Source: Mesorhizobium metallidurans STM 2683
GTDB taxonomy: Bacteria; Pseudomonadota; Alphaproteobacteria; Rhizobiales; Rhizobiaceae
Direction: 5' to 3'
Length of the DNA: 37,569 nt
Assembly: GCF_000350085.1 (NCBI RefSeq)
Contig: NZ_CAUM01000010.1
Span: 1 to 37,569, forward strand
In this document: positions 32,446 to 37,569 of the stretch, piece by piece
Numbering within the stretch: position 1 is the stretch's first letter
Layout of the letters: each line of letters begins with the position of its first letter
Made by a program: the position numbers and the translations under genes
Notes under the pieces: model-generated
Told to the model about the DNA's origin: nothing
What the model saw: the letters and a program-made list of their open reading frames with translations, nothing else
The model's database searches: none

Positions 32446-33123
32446 ATGAGGGACATTGCCAAGCCGGCCAATGCGGATTTTTCGGAGGCTGGCATTGATT
32501 TTCCGCCACCGATCGGCGGGCTCATCAAGCGCAGCTTCGATATCGCCGGTTCACTGATCGGGCTGATTGCTCTCAGCCCATTGTTTGTGATGGTCGCGCT
32601 GCTCGTCAAGCTTTCCGACGGCGGGCCGATTTTCTACGGCCACAGCCGGATCGGCCGGGGAGGACGGATTTTCCCGTGCCTGAAGTTCCGCACCATGGTT
32701 CAGGACGGCGAGCGGGTGCTGGCCGCATATCTTGCCGCCAACCCGGACGCCAACGCCGAATGGATAGCGACCCGCAAGCTGAAGAACGATCCGCGCGTGA
32801 CGCGCGTCGGCGCGGTGCTGAGGAAGCTCAGCCTCGATGAACTGCCACAGATCATCAACATCCTCCAGGGCGAGATGAGCCTTGTCGGGCCGCGCCCCGT
32901 GGTGCGTGACGAGCTTGAGATCTATGGCAATTCGGCCGTCTACTATCTGAAATCGCGCCCCGGCCTGACCGGGCTCTGGCAGGTCAGCGGGCGCAACGAC
33001 GTTTCATATGACAGCCGCGTTGCCTTCGATCGCCACTATGTCGAGAACTGGTCGCTGTTCGAGGACATTCGCATCATCATCAAGACCGTTCCCGCAGTGT
33101 GGATGTCGCGGGGCTGCTACTGA
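32446..33123 (+). CDS. exoY: Undecaprenyl-phosphate sugar-1-phosphate transferase, ExoY
   Basis: A 225-residue initiating transferase that moves a sugar-1-phosphate (galactose in Sinorhizobium) to undecaprenyl phosphate. An N-terminal membrane segment near residues 30-55 ([20 protein letters not shown]) is followed by the catalytic part: [39 protein letters not shown] and [15 protein letters not shown]. It has the short ExoY-type architecture with one hairpin helix, not the long WbaP form. GGAG lies 11-14 bases upstream of ATG 32446. It heads exoY-exoF and is divergent from exoX. Confidence 0.95.
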   Translation: MRDIAKPANADFSEAGIDFPPPIGGLIKRSFDIAGSLIGLIALSPLFVMVALLVKLSDGGPIFYGHSRIGRGGRIFPCLKFRTMVQDGERVLAAYLAANPDANAEWIATRKLKNDPRVTRVGAVLRKLSLDELPQIINILQGEMSLVGPRPVVRDELEIYGNSAVYYLKSRPGLTGLWQVSGRNDVSYDSRVAFDRHYVENWSLFEDIRIIIKTVPAVWMSRGCY

Positions 33124-33274
33124 CCGGGGGCCTGCCCCGTATCGAGAGGTGAGCCTGTCCAGGCGCCAGGCATTCTGCGGCAAGCTCAATGGGCGGGGCC
33201 AAAGCGGATCGGAAAACGTTCAGTTGAAAACAGACATCTTCGAGATCTCCCGCGCCGGCATTCTTGCGAATCGC

Positions 33275-34501
33275 ATGCGGCGGAAGTGGCTTATGGCCAC
33301 GTGCCTCGCGCTGGCGCTTGCCGTCCCCCAATTTGCCGCCGCCGACGAATACCGCCTCGGATCGCAGGACAAGCTGACCATCCGCGTCGCCGAATGGCAG
33401 ACCGTTGAAGGCACGTTCCGCGACTGGACGGCCGTCAACGGAGAGTACACGGTCGGTCCTGCCGGAACATTGTCCGTGCCGTTCGTCGGCGAGATGCCGG
33501 CATCCGGCAAGACCACGGCCGAGGTCGCGGCAGCGATCGGCCAGGCGCTCCAGCGCAAGCTCGCTCTGGCGGACCGGCCGGAAGCCTCCGTCGAAATGGC
33601 GCAGTACAGGCCGTTCTACATTTCCGGGGAGGTCCAGACGCCCGGCCAGTATCCTTACGTGCCCGGCCTGACCGTGCTGAAGGCGATGAGCATCGCCGGC
33701 GGCGTCCGGCGGAGCCCGGACGGACAGCGCTATGACCGCGACCTGATCAATGCCAAGGGCGATTTCGATGTCCTTGACGATCAACGGGTCCGGCTGATCG
33801 TCAGGCGCGCCCGCATCGAAGCTGAACAGGCGGACAAGCCATCGTTCGACACGCCGAAGGAAGTGGCCGACGACCCAAAGCTCCCCAGTATCGTTGCCGA
33901 CGAGATGGCGATCCTGACGGCCGACCAGAAAAAGCTCAAACTGCGACTGCAGGCGCTCGACGATTTGAAGACGCTGCTGCAAAGCGAGATCGAATCACTG
34001 CAGAAGAAGATCGTCAACCAGCAGCGCCAGGTCGACCTGGCAAAGGAACAGCTGAATGGCATCGGCTCGCTGGCGCAAAAGGGCCTGGTCGTCAACACGC
34101 GGCTTCTGAATTCGCAGCAGACGATCGCCGACCTGGAAGGCCAGATCCTGGATTACGACACGGCCATCCTCACCGCCAAGCAGGCGATCAGCAAGGCCAC
34201 CCAGGACGCCATCGATCTGGAAAACAGCCAGAATGCGGGCCTGGCCGCTGACCGGCAGCAAACGGAAGCCGACCTCAATCAGACAATGCTCAAGCTGGAC
34301 ATGCAAAGGGGCCTGATGTCGGAGGCCATATCGGGGAACCCCAGCGCTCAGATGAACGGCACCAACGAAGAACCGGCGTTGACGTTTGCCCTGGTTCGGG
34401 TGGTCGACGGCAAAACCAGCGAAATCGCCGCCGGCGAAGATACGCCCGTGCTGCCTGGAGACGTAATCAAGGTGAAATTGGCGCCAATGGCTATCCAATA
34501 A
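33275..34501 (+). CDS. exoF: Outer-membrane polysaccharide export protein, ExoF-like
   Basis: A 408-residue periplasmic export protein of the OPX group. A signal peptide MRRKWLMATCLALALAVPQF, with cleavage probable after AAA near residue 23, is followed by the Poly_export (PES) domain YRLGSQDKLTIRVAEW, a SLBB-like part with YISGEVQTPGQYPYVPGLTV, then a long coiled coil (LQALDDLKTLLQSEIESLQK and following). That coiled-coil extension is typical of ExoF. ATG 33275 gives a standard signal peptide but has no clear ribosome site; TTG 33224, with GGAAAA upstream, would add 17 residues. It ends 35 bases before the methyltransferase gene. Confidence 0.88.
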   Translation: MRRKWLMATCLALALAVPQFAAADEYRLGSQDKLTIRVAEWQTVEGTFRDWTAVNGEYTVGPAGTLSVPFVGEMPASGKTTAEVAAAIGQALQRKLALADRPEASVEMAQYRPFYISGEVQTPGQYPYVPGLTVLKAMSIAGGVRRSPDGQRYDRDLINAKGDFDVLDDQRVRLIVRRARIEAEQADKPSFDTPKEVADDPKLPSIVADEMAILTADQKKLKLRLQALDDLKTLLQSEIESLQKKIVNQQRQVDLAKEQLNGIGSLAQKGLVVNTRLLNSQQTIADLEGQILDYDTAILTAKQAISKATQDAIDLENSQNAGLAADRQQTEADLNQTMLKLDMQRGLMSEAISGNPSAQMNGTNEEPALTFALVRVVDGKTSEIAAGEDTPVLPGDVIKVKLAPMAIQ

Positions 34502-34536
34502 TGGCCTGCAACTAACTCAAATCCGGGGACTTTGTC

Positions 34537-35313
34537 ATGCACAGTGAAAGGGACGAGATAGTCAGTCGGGAAAGAGAATTTCACAATCTCCGATTTAGTC
34601 AGGAGGCGGATCCAAGAGAAAGTCTGGACAAGTGGTATCGAACAATTCGCCACGGCGCTGAACATCAAGACAAGCAAATAAAACGCCTTTCGAAAAACGC
34701 GGACGTGCTCGAGTATGGTTGCTCCGATGGTGGGTGGTCCCTGCACTCCCTGCACCTGCCCGGTCTTTGCCGATCTCTGGCGGGGATCGACATTTCGGAC
34801 GTAGCAGTAAACAAGGCGAACGAACGGGCGAGCACGCTTGGAAGCACGAACGCTACATTCCTGGCGATGAATGCTGAAGCCATGTCCTTCGAAGACAACA
34901 AGTTCGACCTGGTGTATGGACGCGGGATCATCCATCATCTGGATCTGGATCGGTGCTTTTCCGAGGTGGTCCGTGTCCTGAAGCCGAACGGCGTGGCGTC
35001 CTTCTACGAGCCGATGGGACACAATCCTCTCCTGAATGCCTACAGAAGGCGGACACCCCTCATCCGCACCGCTGATGAACATCCTTTGTTAACGTCGGAC
35101 TTCGCGTTGGCTCGCCGCTATTTCAGCAATGTCCAGGTGGAATATTTCGGCCTGTGCTCCGTAGGAAGCGCGCTGATGCCGCGAGGCATCTCGGAGACCG
35201 TCTACACAGTTGGCAAAGCTGTCGATTCAGTCGTTCTGACACTACCCTTTGTGAAGCGGTTCGCATGGTATGCGCTCCTAACCCTTAGGGCTGATCAACT
35301 CGGGCGAGCGTGA
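34537..35313 (+). CDS. Class I SAM-dependent methyltransferase
   Basis: A 258-residue methyltransferase. Motif I is VLEYGCSDGGWSLHSL (57-72), followed by GIDISDVAVNKANERA, the motif II-like FDLVYGRGIIHHL and VVRVLKPNGVASFYEPMG. The C-terminal third has a hydrophobic region around VVLTLPFVKRFAWYALLTL and may touch the membrane. Codon use is visibly more AT-rich than in exoF and exoQ (for example AGTCAGTCGGGAAAGAGAA near its start), a sign of later acquisition. It lies between exoF and exoQ, genes that adjoin in Sinorhizobium, so it probably modifies the exopolysaccharide by O-methylation; this is inference from position. Confidence 0.85.
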   Translation: MHSERDEIVSREREFHNLRFSQEADPRESLDKWYRTIRHGAEHQDKQIKRLSKNADVLEYGCSDGGWSLHSLHLPGLCRSLAGIDISDVAVNKANERASTLGSTNATFLAMNAEAMSFEDNKFDLVYGRGIIHHLDLDRCFSEVVRVLKPNGVASFYEPMGHNPLLNAYRRRTPLIRTADEHPLLTSDFALARRYFSNVQVEYFGLCSVGSALMPRGISETVYTVGKAVDSVVLTLPFVKRFAWYALLTLRADQLGRA

Positions 35314-35640
35314 AGGAGCAACTGCCGCTCGCTACCGCTTCAGAAGCTGCCTGCGAGATAATTGTTTGGCCTTAGCGCTGTTAGGCGGCGTCTTCAAAAT
35401 CCTGTCTGGCGTCGAAATCGGGCGTCATGGCGGAATTGGAGCTGGGTCCGCGATCACCCAAAGTGCCTCCTTGCGAAGTCTGCTTGCAGGAAATCCTGCC
35501 CGAAAATTCGCGAAATTGTCCCAAGATATTCAAGGCTTTGCTTAAAGCGCGTCGCTCCTGAACGGATTCATGCGACGCGCTTTCTTGTTTTCATGCATGT
35601 CGTTATCGCAAAACCGCTGCGCACTTTTGCGCGACATGCA
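35314..35640. other. Gene-free interval between the methyltransferase and exoQ
   Basis: No gene is supported in these 327 bases. Apart from the strong hairpin at 35544-35583, no promoter, repeat or RNA feature could be recognised. The composition stays moderately AT-rich, like the methyltransferase gene before it. Confidence 0.6.
35544..35583. terminator. Strong bidirectional hairpin (dispersed rhizobial repeat)
   Basis: AAAGCGCGTCGC at 35544-35555 pairs perfectly over 12 bases with GCGACGCGCTTT at 35572-35583, with a 16-base loop, and CTTGTTTTC follows. It lies between the convergent methyltransferase and exoQ genes. It belongs to the same repeat family as 26934-26957 and 29961-30016. Confidence 0.75.
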
Positions 35641-36906
35641 TTAGCCCCCTGCGGTTTCTGGTTCCGCGAGGTTGGCCGCGGTCCACCGGGGACGGGCGAC
35701 AGGCACCCGCACCAGCTTGAAGTAGCTGTAATAGAGGAGGAAGGAGCCCATGATGTAGGGGTTGAAGGTATCGATCTCGACGAAGGACCGGATGATCAGA
35801 AGCACCATCACACCGGCAAGAATCACGGACTCGGCCTGCCATGCCCTGAATATCAACGCCGATATGTGGCCCCACAGCGTGCGCAGGATAATCAGCGAAA
35901 TCAGCGTTGCCCCGATATAGCCGAGTTCGACAAGCGCTTCGATATAGGTGTTGTGAAAGTGGAAGCCGCTTCGGGTTGTGATGTAGAATTCGTTCCAGAG
36001 CCGCTCGGCCTCGGCGAAACCCTGCACCCAATAGGCCGCGTAGCCGACGCCGAGGATCGGCGATCGCTGCGCCGCATTCCAGCCCTGCTGCCAGAGATAG
36101 GTCCGTCCGGTGAGCGTGGAATCCTTGCCGAAGATGCCGAGGACGAAATCCAGAAGTCCGGCATTCACGGCAACCAGCGCGACGACGACCAGTCCGCATG
36201 CGCCGACCAGGAAAATCACCCGTCGATAGCGCAGCGAAAGCACCTTGGTCATGGCAAGCAGCGCCACCAGAAGGAGAACCGCTGGTAGCGAAGCCGTCGA
36301 GGTGGCCGAATGCGCTGCGACCAGCAGATAGGCCGACAGAAGGACGACCGGGACCGTCAGGAAAAGGCTCAGCCGGCCGCGTCTGAGAAAGACCAGATAG
36401 ACAACGCAAAAGTAGATGCCGAGAGACGCGACAAAGCCGAGCTGGTTCTTGGAGCTGAACGCGCCGACGAAATTGTATGTTCCGTCGAGCCCGTCATAGG
36501 AATAACCGCCGACCGCGAGCGAATATAGCAGGGCGAAAAAAATCCCGATCAAGGCGCCGATCGTCAACGTCCGGACGCTGACGGTGCGCGCGGCGATGTA
36601 GGCGCAGGCAATATGGGAACAATACTGGACCGCGGTCCTCGCTGTGATGCCAGGGGCATCCGACCAGAACACCGAGAAACAGACATAGAAGGCAAAAATC
36701 AGCGGAAGCCAGGCACTGGAGACGCCCCGCAGCAGCCGCCGGTAATCCACCAGGATGAGAGGCAGCCAGACCGCGTAATAGGCCAGGATCAGGATCTGGC
36801 CAAAAATGCTGGAATAGGAGAATGCCCAGACGGAAACGGCAACGGCAAATGCGCCGTAGACCGAGTTCTTCTCCGGGTCGATCAACAGAGATTTTGGAAT
36901 CTTCAT
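35641..36906 (-). CDS. exoQ: O-antigen-ligase-like polymerase (Wzy type), ExoQ
   Basis: A 421-residue membrane protein with about 10-12 hydrophobic helices. The large periplasmic loop holds FGKDSTLTGRTYLWQQGWNA and PILGVGYAAYW, the Wzy_C/O-antigen ligase signature, and FHFHNTYIEALVELGYIG follows. ExoQ polymerises repeat units of high-mass succinoglycan. I chose ATG 36906 over 37080: homology begins at MKIPKSLL, and the longer start would put the shared TGC-N3-GCA motif (36984-36998) inside the coding region. Ribosome binding site is weak. In Sinorhizobium exoQ is beside exoF; here it is inverted and separated by a methyltransferase. Confidence 0.9.
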   Translation of the reverse strand: MKIPKSLLIDPEKNSVYGAFAVAVSVWAFSYSSIFGQILILAYYAVWLPLILVDYRRLLRGVSSAWLPLIFAFYVCFSVFWSDAPGITARTAVQYCSHIACAYIAARTVSVRTLTIGALIGIFFALLYSLAVGGYSYDGLDGTYNFVGAFSSKNQLGFVASLGIYFCVVYLVFLRRGRLSLFLTVPVVLLSAYLLVAAHSATSTASLPAVLLLVALLAMTKVLSLRYRRVIFLVGACGLVVVALVAVNAGLLDFVLGIFGKDSTLTGRTYLWQQGWNAAQRSPILGVGYAAYWVQGFAEAERLWNEFYITTRSGFHFHNTYIEALVELGYIGATLISLIILRTLWGHISALIFRAWQAESVILAGVMVLLIIRSFVEIDTFNPYIMGSFLLYYSYFKLVRVPVARPRWTAANLAEPETAGG

Positions 36907-36983
36907 CTCGGTAGCGGATTCCCGATCATGCAACTCCACGCAGTTCGGCGCCGATTTCGCCGCCGCGCCCCTTGGGACATTTC

Positions 36984-36998
36984 CATTGTGCAGTGCAA
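36984..36998 (-). promoter_or_regulatory. Shared TGC-N3-GCA operator-like motif, copy 6 (exoQ promoter)
   Basis: TTGTGCAGTGCAATA lies 78 bases before the exoQ start. On the minus strand TATATT immediately precedes the core, a possible -10 element, so a bound protein would cover the start of transcription. The remainder of the 313-base gap 36907-37219 shows no gene. Confidence 0.55.
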
Positions 36999-37219
36999 TA
37001 TAACCCAACCTCGGCCATCTGTCATCCAAAAGACGGTTTTTGACGGCGCGCCATGCCACTGGATGCGCGCGAACGGACAAGGTGTCGCCAAGAGAGGCCA
37101 GACTCCTCGGTTGCCCTCTCCTGGTCCAGCATCAACCTGTTCGGAGACCCAGACCCGGCTTGAACTTCCCTGCCGTTGACTTCACAGTCGCCGCCGGTGG
37201 GGAGAAGGATCACGTGCAG

Positions 37220-37569
37220 ATGAGTTTCTCGGGACGGTTTGCCGGACGTTCGGCCGTGATCACTGGCGGCGCCTCCGGCATCGGCCTGGCCGTGGCGCAA
37301 CGGATTGTTGAAGAGGGCGGGCGCGTTTCGATCTGGGACCGCGATCCCGCTCAGATCGAGCGAGCCAAGGCTGTCATTGCGGACCTGCACGGCGTGACTG
37401 TCGACGTCGCCGATCCTTTGGCGGTCGAACAGGCCGCCCGACAGACGATCGAAGCACTTGGCGCGGTCGATATCCTGGTCACCAGTGCCGCCATCACCGG
37501 ACCGAACATGACGATGTGGGAGTATTCCACCGACGATTGGCGCCGGGTCATCGACATCAACATCAACGG
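37220..37569 (+). CDS. Short-chain dehydrogenase/reductase, cut by the window edge
   Basis: The first 116 residues of an SDR-family oxidoreductase. The NAD(P)-binding motif SAVITGGASGIGLAVAQRI (TGxxxGxG) is near residues 12-30, then SIWDRDPAQIERA, where the acidic residue after the second strand suggests NAD(H), the DVAD segment, and the strand-4 motif VDILVTSAAITGP in place of the common NNAG. ATG 37220 was chosen; GTG 37214, six bases earlier and closer to GGAGAAGG, would add two residues. The catalytic Ser/Tyr/Lys are outside the window. It is divergent from exoQ and need not be part of the exo cluster. Confidence 0.88.
   Translation, partial: MSFSGRFAGRSAVITGGASGIGLAVAQRIVEEGGRVSIWDRDPAQIERAKAVIADLHGVTVDVADPLAVEQAARQTIEALGAVDILVTSAAITGPNMTMWEYSTDDWRRVIDININ

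Noticed and set aside
1..37569. Insertion sequences, CRISPR arrays, tRNA or rRNA genes
   Set aside because: No transposase-like ORF, regularly spaced repeats, or RNA gene signatures were found on either strand.

Overview
The window looks like chromosomal DNA from an alphaproteobacterium of the order Rhizobiales, most probably Mesorhizobium or a close relative. The base composition is GC-rich, an exo-type exopolysaccharide cluster follows the Sinorhizobium exoPNOMAL gene order, and the intergenic palindromes are of types common in rhizobial genomes. This placement is inferred from protein and repeat resemblance, not from a marker gene. No rRNA, tRNA, CRISPR array, insertion sequence or phage gene was seen.

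Positions 1-6881 hold the end of an ABC-importer operon joined to a PEP-dependent dihydroxyacetone kinase system. The order is a small membrane protein, two different ABC ATPases, DhaL, DhaM, HPr, enzyme I, a small HTH-like protein and DhaK. Most junctions overlap or are nearly contiguous. The probable logic is import of a polyol or triose by the ABC transporter, then phosphorylation through the chain PEP > EI > HPr > DhaM > DhaL-ADP > dihydroxyacetone on DhaK.

Positions 6906-10080 hold an odd group: a nucleotidyltransferase (+) facing an operon on the minus strand that encodes a PqqD-like protein, a lasso-peptide-B2-like transglutaminase fold protein and an HPr-kinase-related protein. No lasso cyclase and no recognisable precursor are present. 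A 38-residue membrane ORF with a good ribosome binding site lies on the divergent side. A propionate-CoA ligase gene (prpE) follows at 10216-12123.

Positions 12362-36906 are an exopolysaccharide cluster: acyltransferase; exoP, exoN, exoO, exoM, exoA, exoL (one minus-strand run); exoT, a phosphoribosyltransferase-HAD fusion, a GT4 glycosyltransferase, a GMC-type FAD dehydrogenase and its Tat-type small subunit (one plus-strand run); UDP-glucose dehydrogenase; exoK; a coiled-coil protein; exoU; exoX; exoY, exoF, a methyltransferase; exoQ. ExoY would start the repeat unit on undecaprenyl phosphate, ExoA/L/M/O/U and the GT4 enzyme extend it, ExoT flips it, ExoQ polymerises it, ExoP/ExoF control length and export, ExoK trims it and ExoX restrains production. 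The set lacks exoV, exoW, exoH and exoI inside the window and gains ugd, a redox enzyme pair, a PRTase-HAD protein and a methyltransferase. The polymer is therefore probably succinoglycan-related but chemically different.

Six promoter regions across this cluster carry one shared 15-bp palindromic motif of the form TTGC/GTGC-NNN-GCA, resembling the TGC-rich operators of PhaR/AniA regulators. This suggests a single regulon. The window ends inside a short-chain dehydrogenase gene.
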